A program made the position numbers and the translations under genes. The notes beneath the pieces were generated by a model. It did no database searches, was not told where the DNA came from, and saw nothing but the letters and a program-made list of their open reading frames with translations. This document shows, piece by piece, positions 1 to 6,620 of a stretch of 15,783 nt of DNA. The stretch is taken from NCBI GenBank assembly GCA_934446485.1, contig CAKSEM010000011.1:1-15783 (forward strand), given 5' to 3'. This DNA comes from an uncultured Eubacteriales bacterium (GTDB lineage: Bacteria > Bacillota > Clostridia > Oscillospirales > CAG-272). The first letter of the stretch is position 1; every line of letters starts with the position of its first letter.

Positions 1-166
1 GTGCGCGCTGGATCGTATTCGGATTAGCACCGATCTCAAGTGCAAATTCGCGAACCGACGGCAACCTTTCTCCTTCTCCGTACCGTCCGGCGGCGATATC
101 GGCACGCAGCTTGTCGGCTATCTGTCGAAATATCGGCCGATCACGGTCGAATTTCCATTCATTCAT
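1..166 (-). CDS. GntR-family (YtrA-type) transcriptional repressor, N-terminal part only
   Basis: Reading leftward from an ATG at 166, 55 codons are visible before the window edge cuts the gene. The segment is a winged helix-turn-helix of the GntR family: it opens MNEWKFDRDRPIFRQIAD, followed by an L-R-A-D-I-A-A-G stretch and the recognition-helix region LPSVREFALEIGANPNTIQR, which matches the family hallmark LPSxRxLAxxLgvNpxTvxrA. The very short N-terminus before PIFRQIAD resembles the YtrA subfamily, which usually represses its own ABC-transporter operon; those genes would lie beyond the left edge. A strong ribosome site GAGGAGG precedes the ATG. The promoter and operator-like dyads just upstream fit autorepression. 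The effector domain is not visible, so the subfamily call is inference. Confidence 0.85.
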   Translation of the reverse strand, partial: MNEWKFDRDRPIFRQIADKLRADIAAGRYGEGERLPSVREFALEIGANPNTIQRA

Positions 167-187
167 TGCATCGCCTCCTCTCACATC

Positions 188-219
188 AGTGTACTAACCC
201 TGTATTACAATAATACACT
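188..219. promoter_or_regulatory. Nested operator-like dyads over the GntR promoter
   Basis: Two symmetric elements overlap. The inner one is perfect: TGTATTA (201-207), three bases, TAATACA (211-217). The outer one pairs AGTGTAcTA (188-196) with the complement of TAaTACACT (211-219); AGTGTA and TACACT are exact and one base differs. The inner dyad covers the -10 and the outer one extends past the expected transcription start. A/T-rich dyads of this AGTGTA...TACACT type are plausible GntR-dimer sites. Binding by the adjacent regulator is inferred. Confidence 0.6.
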
Positions 220-238
220 AATACTCTTCGTGTGTCAA
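210..238 (-). promoter_or_regulatory. Promoter of the GntR-family gene
   Basis: On the minus strand, TTGACA (233-238), a 17-bp spacer and TATTAT (210-215) form a near-consensus sigma-A promoter. The -10 lies inside a perfect inverted repeat (201-217), so a repressor bound there would block RNA polymerase. The untranslated leader would be about 35-40 nt. Confidence 0.8.
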
Positions 239-308
239 GGGATAACGCAAAATCGGTATAATTATTTTTCAAAATGTCGCCTAACGTGCAAAATTAATGT
301 GTGCCGCC

Positions 309-337
309 TTGAATTGGTCTGCACGAAATGTTATAAT
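309..337 (+). promoter_or_regulatory. Promoter of hslO and the acyltransferase gene
   Basis: TTGAAT (309-314), a 17-bp spacer and a perfect TATAAT (332-337) preceded by TG at the extended -10 position. The 167-469 gap, about 300 bases without a gene, holds this promoter, the divergent GntR promoter with its dyads, and the structured hslO leader. The stretch 240-308 shows nothing else I can name. Confidence 0.8.
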
Positions 338-370
338 ATTACTGTGCTGCTGCGAGACTCTGACATGATA

Positions 371-420
371 TGCGTGCAGTAACGCACAGCCGCCGACGGC
401 GCCGCAAGCAAATGCACGCA
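371..420 (+). other. Structured 5' leader of hslO with alternative pairings
   Basis: TGCGTGCA (371-378) is the exact reverse complement of TGCACGCA (413-420), enclosing a G+C-rich segment that could itself pair. The same left arm can instead fold locally, TGCGT (371-375) with ACGCA (382-386). The two pairings exclude each other. The Shine-Dalgarno site lies about 40 nt further on. A regulatory role is unproven. Confidence 0.35.
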
Positions 421-469
421 CATCTCACGGCGGCACGGACCATACAACAAAATCCGAAAGGAACAACAT

Positions 470-1381
470 ATGAACGACAAATCGGTAATCAAAAGAGCCA
501 TAACCTCCGACGGCGGTGCCCGGATCGTCTGCTGCGACAGCACGGCGATCGTCCGCGAAGCTTGCAGACGCCACCACACATCAAAGACCATGACCGCCGT
601 TCTCGGGCGTGCTCTGACGGGCACCTCCCTCATGGGATCGCTTCTCAAAAACAGCACGGATTCACTGACCCTGCGCATAGACGGAAACGGACCCGCCGGG
701 ATCATAGTATGTGTCTCCGACTACAAGGGCTGCGTCCGCGGATATGCCGAAAATCCCGAAGTTGAGCTTCCGCCGAACGATCACGGAAAGCTCGATGTCG
801 GCGGCGCAGTCGGTGCCGGCACGCTGTACGTCATCCGCGATCTCGGCATGAGCGAGCCGTACATCGGATCCTCGCCTATCGTAAGCGGTGAGATCGCTGA
901 GGATCTTACCGAATACTTTGCAACGAGCGAGCAGACGCCGACGGTGTGTGCTCTCGGAGTCAGGGTCGGGCGCGACAATATGTGCACGTCGGCAGGAGGA
1001 TATCTGCTTCAGCTGATGCCGGGCTCGGATGACGATACCGTGTCGAAGCTCGAATCAAATGTACGCCTCATGAAGCCGATCTCGGAGCTGATTGCAGACG
1101 GCGCCGGTCCCGACGACATTATCTCAGCGGTTCTGTCAGGTCTTGAATATGAGATGTTCGACGAATTTGATGCGTCATACCTCTGCCCTTGCCGTCGCGA
1201 AAAGTATCTCTCGGCGCTCGCCGGTCTGTCAGCCGGTGATCTCCGCGAAATCTGCGAGGCAGGTGAACCTGTCGAGACCCGTTGCCGCTTCTGCGGCAAG
1301 ACCTACTCATTTACCCCTGAGGAGATCCGTGCCGAGGTCGAGCGAAAGAAGGCAGGCAGTAAGCCGGAAAGCAATAATTAA
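470..1381 (+). CDS. hslO: Hsp33 redox-regulated molecular chaperone
   Basis: The 303-residue protein has the length and order of Hsp33: an N-terminal domain of about 230 residues that binds unfolded proteins, with a conserved GT-S-MGSLLK segment near 50-60 and DGxGPxG near 71-77, followed by the C-terminal redox switch. The switch cysteines are Cys239-x-Cys241 (LCPCRREK) and Cys272-x-x-Cys275 (RCRFCGK). In the family they hold zinc when reduced and form disulfides under oxidative and heat stress, turning on the cytosolic holdase. The ATG at 470 follows a GAAAGGAA ribosome site (456-463). It is the first gene after its own promoter, with the acyltransferase gene only 17 bp downstream. There are several extra cysteines (21, 22, 32, 81, 88, 160, 172, 262). 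The tail after residue 285 is Lys/Glu/Ser-rich and probably flexible. Confidence 0.96.
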   Translation: MNDKSVIKRAITSDGGARIVCCDSTAIVREACRRHHTSKTMTAVLGRALTGTSLMGSLLKNSTDSLTLRIDGNGPAGIIVCVSDYKGCVRGYAENPEVELPPNDHGKLDVGGAVGAGTLYVIRDLGMSEPYIGSSPIVSGEIAEDLTEYFATSEQTPTVCALGVRVGRDNMCTSAGGYLLQLMPGSDDDTVSKLESNVRLMKPISELIADGAGPDDIISAVLSGLEYEMFDEFDASYLCPCRREKYLSALAGLSAGDLREICEAGEPVETRCRFCGKTYSFTPEEIRAEVERKKAGSKPESNN

Positions 1382-1398
1382 AGCAGATAGGATCGCAC

Positions 1399-2493
1399 AT
1401 GGCAGTTCTCTTAATTTTAATCCTGCTGATTTCGGGACTGAGGCGTGTCGACACAGACGAAATGCTGCATGACCCCTTTTCAAAGGAACAAACCCGTGCA
1501 CTAAAGGGTATATTTACAATGTGTGTAATGATGCATCATCTGTGCACATATTTAGCTGACAGTTATCCTTCGTTCCTACTGTTTAAGTATGCCGGATATA
1601 TCACTGTAGGCGGTTTCTTTCTGATATCCGGTTACGGACTCACATATGGAATCATACACAAGCCCGAATACCTCAGGCACTTTTTCAGGAAACGTGTATT
1701 CCCAGTTCTTTTGGCGTACTTCATCATCGATATTTTTTATATACTTAAGATATATATACGTCCGATCGGCGATATAAAGGAATATGCCGTGCGCTCGCTT
1801 TTCGGTCTGAACCTATGGTTCGTCCCGGTCATGGTACTCCTGTATGTCGTGTTCTGCCTGTCATTCCGTATCTTCGGTCGGCGCGGCACTGCGGCGGCTG
1901 CTGTGGCAACCACCGTTGCAGTCCTGCTGTTCGTCACAATATCGTTTGCTGTGCATCGCCTCTTCGGTATCGCATCCTACGGCAGGTGGTGGTACAACTC
2001 CGCACCGTGTTTCCTCGTCGGAATATGGTATAAGATTGCAGAGGATCGCATCAAGCCGTTCGTTTGCCGACATTACGCCCCCCTCACCGCAGGGTCGGTC
2101 GCGATATTCTTACCGCTCTTCATCTATTACTGCTGCAAGCAAAGCATCGGCGGCAACGCAACACTCCTGTTGGTGCTCGAAATTCTCTGCGCTGTAGTTT
2201 TCTGCATTGCCGTGCTGCTCCTGTCATACCGTTACCGCATCGGGAACAATCTGCTGTGGCTTCTCGGCGACCTGTCGTTTGAACTCTACCTATCACACGC
2301 ACTGTTTATATCGATATTCCGTTGGAATCAAAGTTCGCTGACGCTGTTCGGCCACACGTTCGGAATCGATATGTATATATCAAGCGATGACCTATACCTT
2401 ACCGCAATACTTGTCTCCACATTCGTGTTCTCCTATGCAGTGCACCGCCTGTGTAAGCTAATCATGAAACGGTGCCTGCAAAATGCAAAATAA
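1399..2493 (+). CDS. Acyltransferase-3 family integral membrane protein
   Basis: This 364-residue, very hydrophobic protein has about ten predicted membrane segments. It carries the marks of the acyltransferase-3 (OafA/WecH-like) family: R-A-L-K-G-I near 33-38 followed by a conserved double His (46-47) in the first long membrane helix, GGFFLISGYGLTYG (71-84) in the next, and the basic loop FFRKRVFPVLLAYF (95-108). Family members O-acylate surface sugars or lipids using a cytosolic acyl donor; the substrate here cannot be told. The ATG at 1399 has a weak AGGA ribosome site 7 nt upstream and lies 17 bp after hslO, so it is probably co-transcribed. By eye its coding sequence is richer in A/T than hslO, which may only reflect membrane-protein codon needs. 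It ends at the shared terminator. The family call is fairly firm; the function is open. Confidence 0.85.
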   Translation: MAVLLILILLISGLRRVDTDEMLHDPFSKEQTRALKGIFTMCVMMHHLCTYLADSYPSFLLFKYAGYITVGGFFLISGYGLTYGIIHKPEYLRHFFRKRVFPVLLAYFIIDIFYILKIYIRPIGDIKEYAVRSLFGLNLWFVPVMVLLYVVFCLSFRIFGRRGTAAAAVATTVAVLLFVTISFAVHRLFGIASYGRWWYNSAPCFLVGIWYKIAEDRIKPFVCRHYAPLTAGSVAIFLPLFIYYCCKQSIGGNATLLLVLEILCAVVFCIAVLLLSYRYRIGNNLLWLLGDLSFELYLSHALFISIFRWNQSSLTLFGHTFGIDMYISSDDLYLTAILVSTFVFSYAVHRLCKLIMKRCLQNAK

Positions 2494-2498
2494 AAATA

Positions 2499-2530
2499 TA
2501 AGTGCCGCCTGCAAATGCAGGCGGCACTTA
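2499..2530. terminator. Bidirectional intrinsic terminator between convergent operons
   Basis: A perfect 15-bp inverted repeat, TAAGTGCCGCCTGCA (2499-2513) with its complement (2516-2530), gives a strong G+C-rich hairpin. A T-rich run (including TTTTTT from 2538) follows on the plus strand. The A-rich stretch 2484-2500 gives a T-rich tail on the minus strand. It sits between the acyltransferase stop (2493) and the gatB stop (2532), so it can end both transcripts. Confidence 0.9.
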
Positions 2531-2531
2531 T

Positions 2532-3974
2532 TCACTGTTTTTTCATGTCTCTGTCGGACCTAAAGTACCCCTCGACCTCGGCGTTCACAACTGACGGATC
2601 CGCGCATCCGCGTGTGCGGCGCATGACCTGACCCACTATCGCTTTCATGGCACTCAGTTTGCCGCGCCGAACATCCTCCGTAACCTGCGGATTTTCGCTG
2701 ACGACCTCCGACACCATTTTCCTGATGATCGCAGGATCGCGCAGTATGAGAAGCCCGTAACGGCGGGCAATATCTTCGGCATCTCCGGATTCCTCCGTGA
2801 TCATGCCGACGAGGCGGCGTGCAGATACGATGTTGATCTTCCCGGAGCGGTACAGCTTGACGATCTCCGCAAGCTCCGTAGGTGTCGGGCATGCCTCGCC
2901 GCGAGAAAGGCGCGGCAGCACCTCGCTGATAAAGATTCCCGATGCCGTATCGGGGGGCGCCCCTGCCGACACCGCCTCGTCAAAGTAGTCAGCAGAAGCG
3001 GGGCTACTGCATATGAGCTGTGCTGCATCATCTCGGATGCCCGATGCAGTAAGCTGCGCGACCCGCTCCTCCGGCAGCCGTCCCATCGAGCGTCGAACAC
3101 TGTCTATAAAATTCCTATCTGTTACGATCGGCGGCAGATCGGGTTCGCGCATATATCTGTAATCACGCGGAGTTTCCTTGTCGCGCATTCGCTCCGTCTC
3201 CCCCGTATCCTCGGAATATCGGCGTGTCTCCGACACTATCTCTCCTCCGGAGAGGATTATGTCCGTCTGACGGCGCAGTTCGCTCGCTATCGCTCGCCCG
3301 ACGAAATTTATTGAATTTATGTTTTTGATCTCACACCGCCGGCCGAGCGTATCCGACCCGACACGCCGCACCGATATGTTTACGTCAAAGCGGAGCGATC
3401 CCTCATTCATCCTGCAGTCCGATACACCCGCAAATATAAGCCGACGGCGCAGCTCACGCAGATATGCCATAGCTTCATCTGCGGAATGCATATCTGGTGA
3501 GGACACGATCTCAATGAGCGGTACACCGCAGCGGTTGTGGTCGATCAGACACCTGCCGTCTCGATAGCTGAGCCGCCCGGCATCCTCTTCAACGTGTATT
3601 CTTTTTATACCGACCCTGCACCGCCCACCGTCCGCCGTGACCGTAATCTCTCCGTCGCGGCAGAGCGGATCGTAATACTGCGTGATCTGATATCCCTTCG
3701 GAAGATCGGGGTAAAAGTAATGCTTGCGGTCAAAGTAAGAGCGCTCCGCTATGCGACATCCCAGTGAAAGCCCTGCAGCAACGGCAAGGCGCATCACCTC
3801 GGGGTTCAGCACCGGAAGAGCACCGGGATATCCGAGACATACCGGGCACACGTGCGTATTTGCCTCATCCCCGTATGCAGCCCGACAGGTGCAAAACGCT
3901 TTCTCCTCCGTCAAGAGCTCGGCATGAGCCTCAATTCCGATCACGGGTTCAAAGCCGCGGTATTCGTTCTTCAT
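2532..3974 (-). CDS. gatB: Asp-tRNA(Asn)/Glu-tRNA(Gln) amidotransferase subunit B
   Basis: GatB is the tRNA-binding and kinase subunit of GatCAB. It phosphorylates the side chain of mischarged Glu-tRNA(Gln) or Asp-tRNA(Asn), which is then amidated with ammonia from GatA. The 480-residue protein shows the GatB core: FEPVIGIEAHAEL at the start, NTHVCPVCLGYPGALPVLN near 39-57, FDRKHYFYPDLPKGYQITQY, the HVEEDAGRL segment, GVPLIEIVSSPD, and RDKETPRDYRYMREPDLPP near two-thirds. The C-terminal YqeY-like tRNA-binding domain ends with VSENPQVTEDVRRGK and a VGQVM segment. Cys28, Cys30, Cys43 and Cys46 could form a zinc site. I chose the ATG at 3974: it follows an AGGTG ribosome site and overlaps the gatA stop as ATGA, a sign of translational coupling. 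The reading frame is open further upstream, but that part lies inside gatA. Last gene of the operon. Confidence 0.96.
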   Translation of the reverse strand: MKNEYRGFEPVIGIEAHAELLTEEKAFCTCRAAYGDEANTHVCPVCLGYPGALPVLNPEVMRLAVAAGLSLGCRIAERSYFDRKHYFYPDLPKGYQITQYYDPLCRDGEITVTADGGRCRVGIKRIHVEEDAGRLSYRDGRCLIDHNRCGVPLIEIVSSPDMHSADEAMAYLRELRRRLIFAGVSDCRMNEGSLRFDVNISVRRVGSDTLGRRCEIKNINSINFVGRAIASELRRQTDIILSGGEIVSETRRYSEDTGETERMRDKETPRDYRYMREPDLPPIVTDRNFIDSVRRSMGRLPEERVAQLTASGIRDDAAQLICSSPASADYFDEAVSAGAPPDTASGIFISEVLPRLSRGEACPTPTELAEIVKLYRSGKINIVSARRLVGMITEESGDAEDIARRYGLLILRDPAIIRKMVSEVVSENPQVTEDVRRGKLSAMKAIVGQVMRRTRGCADPSVVNAEVEGYFRSDRDMKKQ

Positions 3975-5362
3975 ACAGCACCTCGCGCTCTCACGGCATT
4001 TGAAATGATCCCGGCGGCACGGAAAACCGTTTTCTCCGACGCCCGCCGTCCCATAAGCTGAACTCCCACGGGCATCCCTTTGTCCCCCGTTCCGCCAACG
4101 GTCACGAGTGACGGACAGCCCGTAAGGTTTGCATACACGGCATAAAGCTCGCCGGCTGTAGGGCAGGCGCCGGGTTGCGGTGCTACCGTATCGCACGCCG
4201 GGGTCAGAATAATATCCACGCTTTCAAACAACTGCTCGATCTTCTCCGTCAGCTCTGCCCTCACATTGAGAGCACTCTGCAAATTGCGGCCGCCGTCTGA
4301 CATTACAGCATATGCTCCCTCTGCGAGACGCTCTCTCAAATGCGAGCCGAATCCCTCCGTGCGGCTTTGCCGCACGCTGCCGCGGAACGCTCCGTACCGT
4401 ACTCCGTCAAAGCGCGCAAGATTCGACGAAGCCTCCGCAGAAGATATGATATAATATACTCCGACGCAGTCGCCGGAGTGCGGCAGCGATATCGGAACAG
4501 CCTCAGCTCCCGCTTCACAAAGCGCGGCAACACAGCCGTCAATTATGCGCGCGGTATAATCTGCCGCCGAGTCGGGCAGAAAGACACCGACCTTGACGGC
4601 AAAGCGTCCCGAATCCTTCGGCACATCAAATTCCGTGACCGTGCCCGAGGTCATATCGCGCACATCCCGTCCGGCTATAATACCGAATGCACACGCCACA
4701 TCGCGCACGCTCCTGCCCATAGGACATATCTGCTCGAGCGATGGCGCCATGCCGACGAGTCCGTACCGCGATACGGCTCCCCATGTCGGTTTCAGTGCCG
4801 TAAGACCGCAGAAGGAGGCAGGCACCCTTGCCGAGCCTCCGGTGTCGCTTCCGAGCGAGAGAAGCGACGTGCCGCCCGCCAGGGATGCTGCAGAACCCGA
4901 CGATGAACCGCCGGGTGTGAGGCTTCGATCAAACGGATTCACCGTAGGACCGAAACACGATGTTCCGCCGTCATAACCGACGGCAAATTCGTCCATATTA
5001 GTTTTTCCGATAATAACGGCACCGGCGCGGCGCAAACGTTCTACCGCCGTCGCATCGTACTGCGGTATAAAGTCACGCAGCATTTCGGAAGCGCACGTCG
5101 TGCGCAGCCCTGCGGTGCATATATTGTCCTTTACCGACAGGGGAACACCGGCAAGCGGAAGGCTCGCACCGTGTTGCACCTCACGGTCAACAGATTCGGC
5201 AGCAGCCAAGGCTCCGTCGTGATCTATGGTTATATATTCGTTGTTCTCCGATGTCTCTGCGGCTTCAAGATATGCGCGGCACACCTCCGCGGCAGAGAGC
5301 TCTCGACGCTGTACGAGAGACGCCACCTCCGCGGCATCATATTCATATATCGGATACTTCAT
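3971..5362 (-). CDS. gatA: Asp-tRNA(Asn)/Glu-tRNA(Gln) amidotransferase subunit A
   Basis: GatA is the glutaminase of GatCAB and an amidase-signature enzyme. The Ser-cisSer-Lys triad is intact: Lys78 in PLSVKDNI, Ser153 in GGSSSGSAA, and the nucleophile Ser177 in SLGSDTGGSARVPASFCG. LKPTWGAVSRYGLV follows as expected, and the GMPVGVQLMG end is present. At 463 residues it is somewhat shorter than the usual 480-490. Some normally conserved segments differ: the usual MGSSTENSAFG-like loop reads VGYDGGTSCFG (128-138), and the usual Gln in GSIRQPA is Val (GSARVPA). The middle helix (usually RRIMLGT...) is also divergent. The ATG at 5362 overlaps the end of gatC by 20 bp; its GGAG ribosome site is rather far, about 12 nt. 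Whether the enzyme serves Gln, Asn or both cannot be read from the sequence. Confidence 0.95.
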   Translation of the reverse strand: MKYPIYEYDAAEVASLVQRRELSAAEVCRAYLEAAETSENNEYITIDHDGALAAAESVDREVQHGASLPLAGVPLSVKDNICTAGLRTTCASEMLRDFIPQYDATAVERLRRAGAVIIGKTNMDEFAVGYDGGTSCFGPTVNPFDRSLTPGGSSSGSAASLAGGTSLLSLGSDTGGSARVPASFCGLTALKPTWGAVSRYGLVGMAPSLEQICPMGRSVRDVACAFGIIAGRDVRDMTSGTVTEFDVPKDSGRFAVKVGVFLPDSAADYTARIIDGCVAALCEAGAEAVPISLPHSGDCVGVYYIISSAEASSNLARFDGVRYGAFRGSVRQSRTEGFGSHLRERLAEGAYAVMSDGGRNLQSALNVRAELTEKIEQLFESVDIILTPACDTVAPQPGACPTAGELYAVYANLTGCPSLVTVGGTGDKGMPVGVQLMGRRASEKTVFRAAGIISNAVRARGAV

Positions 5363-5603
5363 ATTTCACACTGTCTCCGAGTGTCACCGGGTGCGGCGCA
5401 TATCTGCGCTTTACCGTATCGATCCGGCATCCTGCACGGGCAGAATCCAGCTTTTCCGACACTAGCGGAACATCCGTCGCATCCGCGGCCTCTCCCGACA
5501 CGGCACCGCATATATCCCTCATCCCGCCGTACTCACTCGGTGTCAATTCAAATTCGAGCGCGTCTGCTGCATCAGATGCTTCGCGGTACGTGATCTCACG
5601 CAT
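5343..5603 (-). CDS. gatC: Probable amidotransferase subunit C, divergent
   Basis: An 86-residue open frame lies exactly where gatC belongs, directly before gatA and overlapping it by 20 bp. GatC is a small belt-like protein that holds GatA and GatB together. The N-terminus, with an ITYREASDAADALEFELTPSE stretch cut by family-like spacing, loosely follows the GatC pattern IthEeVehiAkLArLeLteeE. The usual LREDev block and the closing VPkVv motif are not recognisable. The call therefore rests on position, size and the N-terminal pattern. The ATG at 5603 lies 6 nt after GGGAGG; the in-frame ATG at 5609 abuts that ribosome site and is less likely. The start overlaps the nfo stop by 8 bp, so translation is probably coupled to nfo. 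Confidence 0.7.
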   Translation of the reverse strand: MREITYREASDAADALEFELTPSEYGGMRDICGAVSGEAADATDVPLVSEKLDSARAGCRIDTVKRRYAPHPVTLGDSVKYEVSDI

Positions 5604-6447
5604 TCTCATCCTCCCGCATACCGCGCAGGAGCGCGATCTCGGCAGCAAACCCGTCGAGGTCATTGGGTGTCTCAAGATAGAAGGGCACCTCCCGCAGTGC
5701 AGGATGGTTTATAAGCTCACGGATCGCCTCAAGCGGAATATAACCGAGACCGAGTCTCTCGTGTCTGTCCTTTGCAGCCCCGCACGGATTCTTGCTGTCG
5801 TTAAGATGCACTGCGCCGAGCCGGTCAAGGCCTATCACGCGATCAAATTCTGACAGAATGCCCGACGGAGACGACGCCACGCCGTACCCGCCGTCGTGTA
5901 TATGACAAGTGTCGAGGCAAACGCCGACCGAGTCGCGCACCTCGGGTCTCACGCCGTCTATCATCCTCGCCATCTCCTCAAAGGTGCGCCCGAGCTCCGT
6001 CCCTTTGCCAGCCATAGTTTCGATGAGTACGCGAGTCTTCATCCCCGGTTCAAGTATGCGGCTCAGCATATCGGATACATACTTGATCCCGACATCCGCA
6101 CCCTGACCCACGTGACATCCGGGATGAAAATTATACATCGCATCGTCTATAGCCTCAAGAAAGAGCAGCTCGCCGCGCATAGCATCGGCAGTATAGTTCC
6201 GTATCTTCTCATCGGCTGAGCACGGGTTGTAGGTATACGGTGCGTGCGCAAGCGGTGCGTGCATACGATTTTCTCTGATGATACGGCACAGTTCAATTAC
6301 GTCCTCGGGATCCGGCAGCTTGCCGGAGGATCTGCCGCGCGGATTCTTCGTGAAGAACTGAAATGTGTTTGCTCCGACGGACAGTGCGCGTCGTCCCATT
6401 GCAGCATACCCGCCCTCAATTGACAGATGGCAGCCGATATAAAACAT
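5596..6447 (-). CDS. nfo: Endonuclease IV (AP endonuclease)
   Basis: Endonuclease IV cleaves DNA 5' of abasic sites in base-excision repair; it is a three-zinc TIM barrel. The 283-residue protein has the family length, and all nine expected metal ligands are visible: His68, His108 (FHPG), Glu143 (LIETMAGKGTE), Asp179 and His182 (VCLDTCHIHDGGYG), His214 (VHLNDSKN), Asp227 and His229 (KDRHE), and Glu259 (YLETP). The early IGCHLSIEGG and FFTKNPRGR motifs are also present. The ATG at 6447 lies 7 nt after AAGGAG; a TTG six codons upstream is not needed. It is the first gene of the nfo-gatCAB operon, overlapping gatC by 8 bp. Linking a DNA-repair enzyme translationally to tRNA amidation is noteworthy but may only reflect compact packing. 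Confidence 0.95.
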   Translation of the reverse strand: MFYIGCHLSIEGGYAAMGRRALSVGANTFQFFTKNPRGRSSGKLPDPEDVIELCRIIRENRMHAPLAHAPYTYNPCSADEKIRNYTADAMRGELLFLEAIDDAMYNFHPGCHVGQGADVGIKYVSDMLSRILEPGMKTRVLIETMAGKGTELGRTFEEMARMIDGVRPEVRDSVGVCLDTCHIHDGGYGVASSPSGILSEFDRVIGLDRLGAVHLNDSKNPCGAAKDRHERLGLGYIPLEAIRELINHPALREVPFYLETPNDLDGFAAEIALLRGMREDENA

Positions 6448-6468
6448 GGCTTTTCTCCTTAACAATAA

Positions 6469-6491
6469 AACCGTTTGACTTTTTTACGGTT
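6469..6491. repeat. Inverted repeat straddling the -35 of the YihY-family promoter
   Basis: AACCGT (6469-6474) and ACGGTT (6486-6491) are exact complements with 11 bases between them. They flank the TTGACT -35 box of the rightward promoter and would also be a hairpin near the start of the nfo message. It could be an operator or RNA structure; no regulator can be assigned. Confidence 0.4.
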
Positions 6492-6503
6492 GAATGATAA
6501 AAT
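6475..6503 (+). promoter_or_regulatory. Promoter of the YihY/BrkB-family gene
   Basis: TTGACT (6475-6480), 17 bp, TAAAAT (6498-6503) with TG one base before the -10 (extended -10). The expected start near 6510 gives a leader of about 110 nt. The transcript runs directly through the opposing nfo promoter. Confidence 0.65.
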
Positions 6504-6517
6504 ATATTCCGAATGAT

Positions 6518-6546
6518 ATTATAACAAATTTCGGACCGCAGCGCAA
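6518..6546 (-). promoter_or_regulatory. Promoter of the nfo-gatCAB operon
   Basis: On the minus strand, TTGCGC (6541-6546), 17 bp, TATAAT (6518-6523) with an extended TG. The expected start is near 6511, about 64 nt before the nfo ATG. It faces the rightward promoter with only 14 bp between the two -10 boxes. Confidence 0.7.
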
Positions 6547-6620
6547 GCGGCACGGCGTCAAGAGACTGATGTTATGAGCACGACGTACCCGGGCGGCGAT
6601 TCGAAAATGAGGTTTCCGTT

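Noticed and set aside
331..1310. Open frames on the strand opposite hslO and in its other frames
   Set aside because: They are shadows of the G+C-rich hslO coding sequence, with Arg/Ser/Pro-rich translations and no family features.
3975..4196. Longer GatB with 74 extra N-terminal residues
   Set aside because: This part overlaps gatA on the same strand in another frame, has no family similarity, and the ATG at 3974 has a ribosome site and the ATGA overlap.
5604..5675. Longer GatC starting inside nfo
   Set aside because: The extra residues are Arg/Cys-rich shadow coding of nfo; GGGAGG is placed for the ATG at 5603.
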